The notes under the pieces were generated by a model that did no database searches, was not told the DNA's origin, and saw nothing but the letters and a program-made list of their open reading frames with translations. DNA of 64,000 bases from Paraburkholderia sp. (GTDB taxonomy: Bacteria; Pseudomonadota; Gammaproteobacteria; Burkholderiales; Burkholderiaceae). The stretch is taken from NCBI RefSeq assembly GCF_028283785.1, contig NZ_JAPWKB010000019.1:1198001-1262000 (forward strand), in the 5' to 3' direction. Below are positions 8,485 to 17,471 of this stretch, one piece after another. Numbering within the stretch: the first letter of the stretch is position 1; every line of letters begins with the position of its first letter. The position numbers and the translations under genes are program-made.

Positions 8485-9501
8485 ATGAAAGCCGTTGCCT
8501 TGCACCGTTATCTCCCCATCGACAACCCCGAATCGCTGATCGACGTCGATCTGCCGACGCCCGAAGCCACCGGCCGCGATCTGCTCGTCAAGGTCGAAGC
8601 GATCTCGGTGAATCCGGTGGACACGAAAGTGCGCGCGCCCAAAGACACCGTCGAGAAAAATCCGCGCGTGCTGGGGTGGGACGCGGCGGGAACGGTCGTC
8701 GCGGTCGGGCCGGACGTTACGCTGTTCAAGGTCGGCGATCCGGTGTTCTACGCGGGCAGCATCACCCGTCCGGGCGCGAACAGCGAGTTTCATCTGGTCG
8801 ATGAACGGATCGTCGGACGCAAACCGGCGTCGCTCGACTTCACGCATGCCGCAGCGTTGCCGTTGACCGCGATTACCGCATGGGAAGCGCTGTTCGACCG
8901 GCTTGGCGTATCGCCGCAGGGCGAGCACGCGGGTCGCTCGGTGCTGATCGTCGGCGGTGCGGGCGGCGTCGGTTCGATCGGTATTCAACTGGCCACGCAA
9001 CTGGCGAAGCTGAAGGTGATCGCGACCGCGTCGCGGCCGGAATCGGCAAAATGGGCGACTGAACTCGGCGCGGATCACATCGTCGATCACTTCGGCGACA
9101 TCCCGGCGCAGTTGAAACAGATCGGTGTCGATCAGGTGGACTACGTGCTGATCTTCAACGATACGGACCGGCATTTCCCGGCGGCCGCGGCAGCGATCGC
9201 GCCGCAAGGCAGCATCTGCTCGATCGTCGAGAACGACAAGCCGGTGCCCGTCGAACTGCTGAAAGCGAAGAGCGCGGCCTTTCACTGGGAGTTCATGTTC
9301 ACGCGTTCGATGTTCGGGACGCCGGACATGATCGAGCAGCACAAACTGCTGACGGAAATCGCGCGGCTGGTCGATGCAGGCACGTTGCGCACGACGCTCG
9401 GCGAGGACCTCGGCAAGATCGACGCGGCGAACCTGCGTCGTGCACATCAGTTGCTGGAGCAGGGACGCGCGATCGGCAAGCTGGTGCTGACGGGATTCTG
9501 A
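8485..9501 (+). CDS. Zinc-type alcohol dehydrogenase / quinone oxidoreductase family protein
   Basis: A 338-aa MDR-superfamily NADPH-dependent oxidoreductase. The N-terminal GroES-like domain contains NPVDTKVR and LGWDAAGTVVAVG. The Rossmann fold carries GGAGGVGSIGIQLA at about residues 153-166. No structural zinc cysteine cluster is seen, so it belongs to the zinc-free quinone reductase/YhfP-like branch. The ATG at 8485 has a GGAG ribosome-binding site 8 bp upstream. The divergent LysR gene suggests inducible expression, possibly by reactive carbonyls or quinones (inference). Confidence 0.9.
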   Translation: MKAVALHRYLPIDNPESLIDVDLPTPEATGRDLLVKVEAISVNPVDTKVRAPKDTVEKNPRVLGWDAAGTVVAVGPDVTLFKVGDPVFYAGSITRPGANSEFHLVDERIVGRKPASLDFTHAAALPLTAITAWEALFDRLGVSPQGEHAGRSVLIVGGAGGVGSIGIQLATQLAKLKVIATASRPESAKWATELGADHIVDHFGDIPAQLKQIGVDQVDYVLIFNDTDRHFPAAAAAIAPQGSICSIVENDKPVPVELLKAKSAAFHWEFMFTRSMFGTPDMIEQHKLLTEIARLVDAGTLRTTLGEDLGKIDAANLRRAHQLLEQGRAIGKLVLTGF

Positions 9502-9761
9502 GCGGTTAAGGCCACGGAAACGACAAAGACGACCAGGACGACAACAACGGTAAGCGCCGGATGCCGCAGTGAAGCGACATCCTTGCGGGTTACTCCCGAC
9601 TCGAATGGAGCACGCACGCGGCGTCCCGTCGTTATAGACTGACAGGGCATCATGCAGGCATAGCTGCGCGCCCGGCCGGTCGTTCGTGCGGGACCTCGCG
9701 ATGAATCGCCATCCGTTATCCGGCGTCGCGACGCGCAGCGGGACAACAATGGAGGCACCGT

Positions 9762-10319
9762 ATGCGCCGCTGTATCGAACTCTCCGCTGTTCTGACTGCC
9801 GTTCCGCTCGCTGTTGCGTGTCTGGTCGTATCGCCCGGCACGCGGGCCGCGACGCCCATCACGATGACCTCGCAAGCCGCGCTCGACGGCCCCATCAAGT
9901 ACACCGTCAAGGTCACGTCGAAACAGTTCGGTAATTCTCAGGAAACGCGCACGATCCGCTCCGGCGAATCGGACGACTTTACGTGGAAAACCGTACCGCC
10001 CGGCGGTCCGGTCGCGGCAACCGATCAATGTCCGAATTACGCGTCGCTGCCGATCGACAGCAACGGCGCGATGATCCGCCAGACGCAGATCCGTTTCGCG
10101 CCGGTCGTGAACGGCGACGGCATGGCGACTGTGCAGATGAACTTCCAGGCGCAGATGCCGCACGGCAGCAAAGACGTCACGGCAGCCGGCAAAACCATCA
10201 AGTGTCCCAACGATGTCACCGTTAGTCAGATCGTGCGCTTTACGATGCCGACCAACGGCGGCTCGAAAACCGTCACGCTCAACGATGGCACGCAGGTGAT
10301 GGTCACGGCGAAACGTTGA
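9762..10319 (+). CDS. Exported protein of unknown function
   Basis: A 185-aa protein with a Sec signal peptide: the hydrophobic core is at about residues 8-24 and the likely cleavage follows GTRAA near residue 30. The mature part is beta-strand-rich by appearance, with alternating polar and hydrophobic residues and two cysteines (in DQCPNY and IKCPND) that could form a disulfide in the periplasm. An AUG start with GGAGG 9 bp upstream supports it. I do not recognise a characterised family; it resembles a conserved Burkholderia family of unknown function. Confidence 0.75.
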   Translation: MRRCIELSAVLTAVPLAVACLVVSPGTRAATPITMTSQAALDGPIKYTVKVTSKQFGNSQETRTIRSGESDDFTWKTVPPGGPVAATDQCPNYASLPIDSNGAMIRQTQIRFAPVVNGDGMATVQMNFQAQMPHGSKDVTAAGKTIKCPNDVTVSQIVRFTMPTNGGSKTVTLNDGTQVMVTAKR

Positions 10320-10360
10320 ACGCCAGGCACTCGACGCGCGGTGACGCGTGGCAACGCGCG

Positions 10361-11176
10361 TCAGCCGTGCGCGGTTTTTCTTGCGCTCCGTTCGACCAGT
10401 CGTGACGACAGAAAACGATGTTCCGGCGAGAACAGTCGCCGGTACGTCAGCAGCACGGCGCCGACCGTGCCGAGTGCCGACGATGCCGCGATCAGGAACA
10501 TGATCACGATCTGATAGCGGACCGCCTGCAACGGCGACTGACCGGCCAGCACCTGACCCGTCATCATGCCGGGCAAGCTGACGACGCCGACCACCGCCAT
10601 CTGGTTCAACGTCGGAATCATGCCCGCGCGCACCGCCTGGCGCGCCGGTCCCTGCGCGGCTTCCCAACGCGTCGCGCCGAGCGCGAGCGCCATCTCGACG
10701 CGGTCGCGCCGCGCGGTCAGCTCTTCGGTCATCCGTTCGATGCCGAGCGACACGCCCGTCAGCGTATTGCCGAGAATCATCCCGAGAATCGGAATCGCGT
10801 ATTGCGGTTCGTACCACGGATGAATCCGGATCACGACGAACAGTCCGACCGACGCCACCAGCCACGAACTGACCCAGATCGACACCACGCTATCGACGCG
10901 CTGCCCGGCGTACGTGCGACTGCCGCGCTGCGCGCCCGCGAAACCGGCGATCAGCGTCATCACGATCATCAGTGGCAACACCACGAACCAGTGCGAATAC
11001 TGAAACACCCAGCCGAGCACGTAACCGATCGCCAGCAATTGCACGACGGTGCGCACCGCCGCCCACGCCAGCTTGCGTTCGAGATCGAGCTTCAACGCAA
11101 CCGACACCGCGCCGTTCACGACGATCAGCAGCGCCGCAATCGCAACGTCCCACAGGCTCAGATTCTGCAGACTCAT
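10361..11176 (-). CDS. fetB: ABC metal exporter permease (FetB/YbbM type)
   Basis: A 271-aa integral membrane protein (UPF0014 family) with six to seven hydrophobic segments. It contains the family signature IPILGMILGNTLTGVSLGIERM in the middle, then QMAVVGVVSLPGMMTGQ. FetB with FetA exports iron or other metals and protects from oxidative stress in E. coli (known for the family). The ATG at 11176 overlaps the fetA stop by 4 bp (ATGA), indicating translational coupling. The reading frame is open further upstream, but that stretch is a shadow of fetA. Confidence 0.9.
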   Translation of the reverse strand: MSLQNLSLWDVAIAALLIVVNGAVSVALKLDLERKLAWAAVRTVVQLLAIGYVLGWVFQYSHWFVVLPLMIVMTLIAGFAGAQRGSRTYAGQRVDSVVSIWVSSWLVASVGLFVVIRIHPWYEPQYAIPILGMILGNTLTGVSLGIERMTEELTARRDRVEMALALGATRWEAAQGPARQAVRAGMIPTLNQMAVVGVVSLPGMMTGQVLAGQSPLQAVRYQIVIMFLIAASSALGTVGAVLLTYRRLFSPEHRFLSSRLVERSARKTAHG

Positions 11177-11970
11177 CGTGAGTCTCCGGTGACGGGGCGG
11201 GTTGACGGTGCGTTCGCGACGGCTGGCGTCGCAAGCCCGCCCGTAGGCTCGACCGATGCCGATAGCGCTGGTTCCGAAACCTCTCCGGCCAGCATCGTCA
11301 GATGGCGCGCGCTCATCCGTTGCGCCTGCGCGGGATCGTGCGACACCCACATCGACGCGCGTGCGTGCGAGGCGTCGGTATCGTCGTTGCCATTGGTGAA
11401 CCACGCGCGCACCAGAGCTTCGATCGCTTGCGACGACGCCGGATCGAGCGAGGCGGTCGGTTCGTCGAGCAGCAGCACGCGCGGATCGAGTTGCAACACG
11501 CGGATCAGCGCGACGATCTGCGCCTCGCCGCCTGACAGATCCGACGCGTATTGATCGAGGAAATCGGGGCCGCGTCCTGCCTGCGTCGCCAGCGATGCGG
11601 CGCGTGCGCGATCGAAGCGGATGTCGGCATAGGTCGCGAGGGAAAACGGGTAGCGCAGATTGTCTTCGACCGTACCGTCGATCAATGCGGGCCGCTGGCG
11701 GAGGTACGCGACATGACGGCGATAAGCCGGAATGACCTGACGCCCGGGCCGGTTGCCGCACCACAGGATCTCGCCGCCGTCGAGCGGATCGAGCAGCGCG
11801 AGCGCGCGCAGAAATACGCTCTTACCGGAACCGGACGGCCCCGTGACGGAGACGGAATCGCCCGCATGCAACACGAACGATGCGGGCTGGAGCAGCACGT
11901 GACCGCGTAGCGGATCGCGTCGCGTGATGTGCCGGGCCTCGACCAGCGACGCGCTCGAAACTGTTGTCAT
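11173..11970 (-). CDS. fetA: ABC metal exporter ATP-binding protein (FetA/YbbL type)
   Basis: A 265-aa ATPase. Walker A is GPSGSGKS at residues 44-51, the signature motif LSGGE at 145-149, Walker B VLLLDE at 165-170, followed by PTASLD and the switch SHDP. It energises FetB, encoded directly after it with a 4-bp overlap. The C-terminal ~40 residues after the ATPase domain are an Ala/Pro/Thr-rich extension without recognised function. Confidence 0.9.
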   Translation of the reverse strand: MTTVSSASLVEARHITRRDPLRGHVLLQPASFVLHAGDSVSVTGPSGSGKSVFLRALALLDPLDGGEILWCGNRPGRQVIPAYRRHVAYLRQRPALIDGTVEDNLRYPFSLATYADIRFDRARAASLATQAGRGPDFLDQYASDLSGGEAQIVALIRVLQLDPRVLLLDEPTASLDPASSQAIEALVRAWFTNGNDDTDASHARASMWVSHDPAQAQRMSARHLTMLAGEVSEPALSASVEPTGGLATPAVANAPSTRPVTGDSR

Positions 11971-12097
11971 GGAAGCGGATGAAGGAGGAAGTCGGGGGAA
12001 CTCGCGGATTGGACCGCCATCATACGATGCAGCCGGTCAGTGGGCGGGCATACAAACTGCTGCGCAGTGCGCAACGGAAAAAGGGAGCTACGCGATC

Positions 12098-14536
12098 ATG
12101 GCAGGGACGAGCACAGTCGCTAGAAGGATTGGAAAAATCGTTGCATGGCTCGTGGCAGTCATCGTCATTCTGATTGTGGCCCTTGCGGTTTTTATTTATA
12201 CCTTCGACTGGAATCGGGCGCGCCCGTGGGTCAACGACAAGGTCAGCCAGGCGATCGGCAGGCAGTTCGCGATTACCGGCGATCTGAAAGTGGGCTGGCG
12301 GCATCCGGTGGGCGAAACGGGCTGGAAATCGTGGGTGCCGTGGCCGCGTTTCTCGGCGGCGAATATCGTCGTCGCCAATCCCGACTGGACCAAACGTCCG
12401 CACTTCGCGACCCTCGACGAAATCGATTTTCAGGTCGAGGTCTTGCCGTTGCTCGCGCACGATATCGTGATTCCCGCGATCAACCTGGTCAACCCGTCGG
12501 TAGATCTGGAAAAGACCCTCGACGATCGCAACAACTGGACCTTCAAGATGCAGTCGTCATCGACACCTTCCGAATGGAAGCTGACCTTGCACGACATCCA
12601 GTTCGCCAAAGGATACGTTGCCTACACTGATGCGAAGCTTAAGACCAATATGGAAGGCTCGATCGACACGCTCGGTCAGCCGATCCCGATCGGCGAGGTG
12701 ATGAAGCAGCAGGAGGCGGCGTCGCGGAGCGCGTCGGCGGAGATGGTCGGCAAGGCCGGTGCGAGCCGGCTCGGCAAACAGGCCGATGCGATTGCGGCAT
12801 CGGAAGCGGCGGCGGCATCGGAAGCGTCGGGCGCGTCGGCGGTATCGAGCGCGACGGCGGCATCGACGGTCGCACCGGCCGAAGCCGCATCAGGCGCGGC
12901 CAAAGGCCAGACCGACGCAGCGGCGTCGCAGACGCCGGCCAATCTGCCGTCCACGGGCGCGGGCGCGAAGCAGCCCATTCCGCCTTACGCGCTGGGATGG
13001 ACCATCAAGGGCACGTACAACAACACGCCGGTGTCGGGCAGCGGCAAGGTCGGCGGTTTGCTGGCCGTGCAGGATTCGTCGCGACCGTTTCCGGTTCAGG
13101 CCGACGTGAAGGCCGGCGATCTGCGGGTGGGTCTGGTCGGCACGATTACCGATCCCGCGCATCTGGCTGCGGTCGATTTACGGCTGTGGTTGCAGGGGGT
13201 CAGTCTTGCGCGCTTGTATCCGTTGACGGGCGTGACCTTGCCCGACACGCCGCCGTACGCGACCGAGGGTCATCTGGTCGGCCAGTTCCGTCAGGGCGGC
13301 AATGTTTTCAAGTATGAAAATTTTACAGGCCGGGTCGGCGGCAGCGACCTGAACGGCTCGTTGACGTATGTGGCCCGGCAGCCGCGTCCGTTGTTGCAGG
13401 GCGAACTGGTGTCGAACGTATTGCGCTTCGCCGATCTTGCGCCGATCGTCGGCGCGGATTCGAACGCGAGCAAGGCGAAGCGCGGCGATGCGACGAAGCA
13501 GCCGTCGAGCAAGCTATTGCCGACCGAGGAATTCCGCACCGACCGCTGGAAGGCGATCGACGCCGACGTGAAGTTCACGGGCAAGCAGATCGTGAAGGAT
13601 CCGGCGTTGCCGATCACGAATCTGTACACGCACGTGGTGATGACCGACGGCGTGTTGTCGCTGACGCCGCTCAATTTTGGCGTGGCGGGCGGGACGTTAT
13701 CGAACGAGATCCATCTGGACGGCAGCGCGACACCGTTAAAGGGGCGCTTCTCGACATCCGCTCGGCATCTGAAGCTCAAGCAGTTGTTCCCGACCTTCAA
13801 GACGATGCAGTCGGCGTTGGGCGAGGTCAATGGCGACGCCGCGTTGTCGGCGACCGGCAATTCGCCGGCAGCGCTGGCGGCGACATCGAACGGCGAGGTG
13901 AAGGCATTGGTGACGCAAGGCGAGGTGAGCCGTCTGATCATGGAAGCCGCGGGCTTGAACGTGGCGAACGTCGTGTACGAGAAGTTGTTCGGCAAGCGTG
14001 ACGTGAAGATCAACTGTGCAGCAGCGGATTTCGTGGCGACCAATGGCGTGCTGGATTCACGCGTGTTCGCGCTGGATACCGACGATGCGGTGATCAATAT
14101 CGACGGCAACGTGAACCTGCGCGACGAGACGATGAATCTCGGGATTCATCCGCATACGAAGGGATTCCGGATTTTCTCGTTGCGCTCGCCGTTGTATGTG
14201 AAGGGGACGTTCAAGGATCCGCATGTGGGCGTCGATGCGGCTGCGTTGGCGTTGCGGGGTGGGGCGATGGTGGGGTTGGGGTTGATCAATCCGTTTGCCG
14301 CGTTGATTCCGTTGATTGCGCCGAGCAACAACCAGCCTTTGCCGTGTGCGGAGTTGCTGGCAGCGGAGCGGGCGCGGCCGACAGCGCCGCCGCCTGGGGT
14401 TCGGCAGAAGGCTAAAGGGCCGGTTTTGCCTGATGGGGTGGGGGCTTCTTCGCCTGCGGCGGGGAAGGGTGGGGCGTCGGGTTCGCCTGTTTCGCCTGTT
14501 TCGCCTGAGAAGGCGGCGGAATATAAGGGGAGTTGA
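12098..14536 (+). CDS. AsmA family inner-membrane protein
   Basis: An 812-aa protein. A single N-terminal membrane segment at about residues 10-35 is followed by FDWNRARPWVNDKVSQAIGRQFAI (AsmA N-terminal domain), a long periplasmic beta-rich region and the conserved C-terminal AsmA domain (FKTMQSALGEVNGDAALSATGNS). AsmA-like proteins are implicated in phospholipid or outer-membrane homeostasis. An Ala/Ser/Glu-rich low-complexity insert lies at about residues 215-300. Start chosen at 12098 (GGGAG upstream, membrane anchor follows); the open frame extends to 11924. The last ~100 codons are unusually G/T-rich, running into repeat element copy 1. Confidence 0.9.
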   Translation: MAGTSTVARRIGKIVAWLVAVIVILIVALAVFIYTFDWNRARPWVNDKVSQAIGRQFAITGDLKVGWRHPVGETGWKSWVPWPRFSAANIVVANPDWTKRPHFATLDEIDFQVEVLPLLAHDIVIPAINLVNPSVDLEKTLDDRNNWTFKMQSSSTPSEWKLTLHDIQFAKGYVAYTDAKLKTNMEGSIDTLGQPIPIGEVMKQQEAASRSASAEMVGKAGASRLGKQADAIAASEAAAASEASGASAVSSATAASTVAPAEAASGAAKGQTDAAASQTPANLPSTGAGAKQPIPPYALGWTIKGTYNNTPVSGSGKVGGLLAVQDSSRPFPVQADVKAGDLRVGLVGTITDPAHLAAVDLRLWLQGVSLARLYPLTGVTLPDTPPYATEGHLVGQFRQGGNVFKYENFTGRVGGSDLNGSLTYVARQPRPLLQGELVSNVLRFADLAPIVGADSNASKAKRGDATKQPSSKLLPTEEFRTDRWKAIDADVKFTGKQIVKDPALPITNLYTHVVMTDGVLSLTPLNFGVAGGTLSNEIHLDGSATPLKGRFSTSARHLKLKQLFPTFKTMQSALGEVNGDAALSATGNSPAALAATSNGEVKALVTQGEVSRLIMEAAGLNVANVVYEKLFGKRDVKINCAAADFVATNGVLDSRVFALDTDDAVINIDGNVNLRDETMNLGIHPHTKGFRIFSLRSPLYVKGTFKDPHVGVDAAALALRGGAMVGLGLINPFAALIPLIAPSNNQPLPCAELLAAERARPTAPPPGVRQKAKGPVLPDGVGASSPAAGKGGASGSPVSPVSPEKAAEYKGS

Positions 14537-14603
14537 GGGTTGGGGTTGGTTGTGGGTTGGGTTCGGTTTGGTTGTCCCGGTTTCGCGCTGGTTTGCCTGG
14601 GTC

Positions 14604-14721
14604 GTCCCTGTGCGGGACCGGTGCGTTTTGCGGTTCGCATGGTGTTGGTTTGGTTGCTCATGGCGTGGCGTGCGCGTCCTGTATTCACGCTGGTTTGCCT
14701 GGATCGTCCCTGTGCGGGACC
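14604..14721 (+). repeat. Tandem 102-bp units, left side of element copy 1
   Basis: GTCCCTGTGCGGGACC recurs at 14604 and 14706 (period 102). The segment between contains TTCGCATGG and CACGCTGGTTTGCCTGG, which recur in the same order in copies 2 and 3. Confidence 0.85.
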
Positions 14722-14724
14722 GCA

Positions 14725-14758
14725 CCTACTTTTCTTTGCTCGCGCAAAGAAAAGTAGG
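14725..14758 (+). repeat. 34-bp perfect hairpin, left side of element copy 1
   Basis: Arms CCTACTTTTCTTTGC and GCAAAGAAAAGTAGG (15 bp each) with loop TCGC. The same hairpin occurs six times in the window, one on each side of each element. Confidence 0.95.
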
Positions 14759-14895
14759 CAAAAGAAAGCGCGTTTACCTCGCGCTTCGTAGCGAGTGGTG
14801 TCTATCAATTTTCGGGTAGTGGACCGCGCACGTTTTGAGTCGCCGGTCCGTTTTTCCCGGTGGTCCGCGCCCGCACATCCCGCCCGCTTCGCGGC

Positions 14896-15128
14896 GGTAG
14901 CCCACTTCAAAAACCCATTTGCGCCACGCTATTTTTTGGCATTCTCGACGGTTCGGGCGTCCCGCCCGAAGCGCGGTTTGCGCTCAGCATCCGCCCTCTT
15001 TGGACGATGCCGGCGTCGGCTCAAAGCCCGATTTTCACCACCCGATTTGCCAGCCTTCACGACCGTTTGAGCGTCCAGTTCAAGAGCCGGTTTGCGCCAC
15101 GGCATTCACCCGCCTTCACGATGGTTTC
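14896..15128 (-). repeat. Four degenerate ~58-bp tandem units in the core of element copy 1
   Basis: Read on the minus strand, each unit starts like GGAACCGTCGTGAAGG, carries a GCGCAAACCGG-like middle and ends near AGCCGGACGCC. The block is 233 bp, the same length as the block in copy 2. Confidence 0.75.
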
Positions 15129-15403
15129 GACGCTCTGATTGGCCTGGAATCTTGCGCGCGAGAACGGACCGGCGCATGCCAGGAAATTGGGTGTTGTGAC
15201 CGACGGAGTGCCGCGCGCGAATTGCGCTAAGAGATAAAGACGGGGCTGTGCCCAACGGCTGTCGCGAAGCGAACAGCCGGAACGAATGACTGCCTTGTCA
15301 CTCGCTTAAGCGGTGCGGCAACTCAAATCGTGCGCGGTCCACTACCGGTAAATGAACCGACGCCACTCGCTACAAAGTGTCGGTGTAAACGCGCTTTCTT
15401 TTG

Positions 15404-15437
15404 CCTACTTTTCTTTGCGCGAGCAAAGAAAAGTAGG
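15404..15437 (-). repeat. 34-bp perfect hairpin, right side of element copy 1
   Basis: The same 15-bp arms with loop GCGA, i.e. the inverted copy of the hairpin at 14725. It is followed by GGTCCCGCACAGGGAC at 15441 and again at 15544 (103 bp apart), the outer tandem unit in inverted orientation. Confidence 0.95.
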
Positions 15438-15615
15438 TGCGGTCCCGCACAGGGACGATCCAGGCAGGCCGACGTGATAACAGGCCGCGCACGCCACGCC
15501 AGGAGCAACAACACCAACACCGCGCGCACCGCCGAACGCACCTGGTCCCGCACAGGGACCATCCAACCACCCCATCGCAAAAACAGGCCGCGCACGCGAT
15601 CCCAACCCAAACCTA

Positions 15616-17349
15616 TCATCCCCCCGGATTCATCCGGAAATAAGCATCCAGCAACGAACTCTTATAAACCACCCCCGCCAGCGCAGGATGCGCAACACTC
15701 TCCACAACCGGCAACCGCTCCCCCTGAAACGCCATGAAATGCTGCAACGCCACCCCCAACGGCATATCCGGCGTCAACACATCGAAATGCGGCTGCAAAT
15801 AATCCGCGGCCTTCCGCTCCGACGTATCCCGCTTCTCCAGCAAATCCGACGTGATGTCCTTCAACGCCACTACGCCAAGAAAGCACCCCGCAGCATCCAC
15901 GACATACAGATACTTCACCGGATATTCCAGAAACACCCGCGTCATCTCCGGAACCGTCGCGTCAGGTGCGACCACGGTCTGCGCAGGACGAATCAGCTCG
16001 CGCATCTGCGTCGCCCGTAACCGCAGCCGCTTCTGCTCCTCCTCGTGACGATGCAGCGTAATCTCATACATCGATGTCTTGCCGATCGCCCGCGAGACGA
16101 AATACGCCACCACGCACGACAGCATCAACGGCAACACCACCTGATAACTCAGCGTCATCTCGAAGATCATCAGGATCGCCATCAACGGCGCCTGCGTCGC
16201 GCCGGCGAGAAACGCGCCCATCCCGACCATCGCATACGCGAACGGTGCGGACGTGCCGTTGGGCCACATCGCATGCATCCCCAGCCCGAACAACGAACCG
16301 AGCACGGCCCCGACGAACAGCGTCGGCGTGAAGACGCCGCCGACCGCGCCCGAACCGGTCGTCGCGGCGGTCGCGACGACCTTGAAAATCAGCACCAGCA
16401 ACAACGCGCTCCACGTCCACGGCGAATGCAAAATCGAATTCACCACGCTGTAGCCATTGCCCCAGACTTCCGGCGACCATACCGACAACACGCCCACCGC
16501 CAGTCCGCCCAGCCCGAGCCGGATCGGCAGCGGAACCGGCAACTTGCGAAAGCCGGTTTTCGCGGCGGCCAGCAAGCGCAAAAACTGCGGCGCGGCGGCA
16601 CCGCACAGCACGCCTAGCGCGACGAACAGCAATACCTCAATGCCCGCGACGGGCGGGAACACCGGCATTTCATAAGGCGGACGGTATCCGGCGAACTCGC
16701 GCATCGTGATGTTCGCGACCACGGATGCGACCACCACCGGTCCGAAACTTTCCATCGCGATCGAGCCGAGCACGATCTCCGTCACGAAAAACGCGCCCGC
16801 GATCGGCGCGCTGTATGCGGATGTGATCCCCGCCGCCGCGCCGCACGCGACCAGCAGACGCAAGCGCGGTGGATCGAAATTGACCCAGCGTCCGATCAGC
16901 GATGCGCCTAACGCGGCCAGTTGCACCATCGGACCTTCACGCCCGATCGAGCCGCCGCTCGAAATCGTGAACAGCGACGACACGCTGCGCCACAACGACA
17001 GCCGAACCGGCACGACGCCATCGCCGATCGCGACCGCTTCCATGTAGTCGACGTGCTGGCTTTTATCCGCGTAACGCTGCGCGATCAGCAGAAACACACC
17101 GGCGACGAGCCCGCCGAGCGCGGGCATCGCGATCCGCACGCCGAGCGGCAGACGCTTCGCCATCTCGACGAAACTGCCTTCGGTGCCGGTATAGGCACGC
17201 TGCATCAAGCCGATCGACTCGCGAAACGCAATCGTGGCGAGCGCGCCGGCAATCCCGACGATCACCGACCAGATCAGCATCGTGTGTGCATCGGACAAAC
17301 GGAACAGACGTTGCGCGCGAGTGCGCAGCTTCAGCAGGAATGAAAACAC
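15616..17349 (-). CDS. ClC-family chloride channel/transporter with CBS domains
   Basis: A 577-aa inner-membrane protein. The ClC core spans about residues 22-430 with selectivity motifs GSIGREGP (133-140; Glu138 is the gating glutamate) and GGVFTPTLF. Two CBS domains follow at about 450-577 (MRELIRPAQTVVAPDATV and FDVLTPDMPL), which usually bind adenine nucleotides. Start is a GTG at 17349 with no strong ribosome-binding site, so the N-terminus is uncertain. The 3' end lies 13 bp from element copy 1; on its coding strand the last ~150 codons are G/T-rich, as in the asmA-family gene on the other side. Confidence 0.92.
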   Translation of the reverse strand: MFSFLLKLRTRAQRLFRLSDAHTMLIWSVIVGIAGALATIAFRESIGLMQRAYTGTEGSFVEMAKRLPLGVRIAMPALGGLVAGVFLLIAQRYADKSQHVDYMEAVAIGDGVVPVRLSLWRSVSSLFTISSGGSIGREGPMVQLAALGASLIGRWVNFDPPRLRLLVACGAAAGITSAYSAPIAGAFFVTEIVLGSIAMESFGPVVVASVVANITMREFAGYRPPYEMPVFPPVAGIEVLLFVALGVLCGAAAPQFLRLLAAAKTGFRKLPVPLPIRLGLGGLAVGVLSVWSPEVWGNGYSVVNSILHSPWTWSALLLVLIFKVVATAATTGSGAVGGVFTPTLFVGAVLGSLFGLGMHAMWPNGTSAPFAYAMVGMGAFLAGATQAPLMAILMIFEMTLSYQVVLPLMLSCVVAYFVSRAIGKTSMYEITLHRHEEEQKRLRLRATQMRELIRPAQTVVAPDATVPEMTRVFLEYPVKYLYVVDAAGCFLGVVALKDITSDLLEKRDTSERKAADYLQPHFDVLTPDMPLGVALQHFMAFQGERLPVVESVAHPALAGVVYKSSLLDAYFRMNPGG

Positions 17350-17471
17350 GAGTGGTCAGGGAAAGAGCGTCAAAAGCGCCGCGCACGGCGTGCGGCGTTC
17401 GTTGTTGTCGTGATGGGGAATGCGCGCGTTACCGTGCATCGACATGGTTTCCAGATAACGCCCGCATGACA

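Larger units (their letters stand above)
14578..15603. repeat. Composite non-coding repeat element, copy 1 (core inverted)
   Basis: First of three related ~1-kb elements, between the convergent ends of the asmA-family gene and the ClC gene. From outside in on each side: 102-bp units starting with the 7-bp inverted pair GTCCCTG/GGGAC, a 34-bp perfect hairpin, and ~90 bp of further inverted repeat (AAAGAAAGCGCGTTTAC...). The core between the two hairpins is 645 bp. It has no credible gene; open frames in it translate to low-complexity Arg-rich or Trp/Cys-rich sequence. The core lies in the opposite orientation to copies 2 and 3. Boundaries are approximate (similarity fades into biased flanks). 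Confidence 0.85.

Noticed and set aside
14725..14758. Reading the 34-bp hairpin as an ordinary terminator
   Set aside because: The stem is followed by CAAAAGAAAGCGCG rather than a T tract, and the same hairpin is present at both ends of each element, including sides facing away from gene ends.
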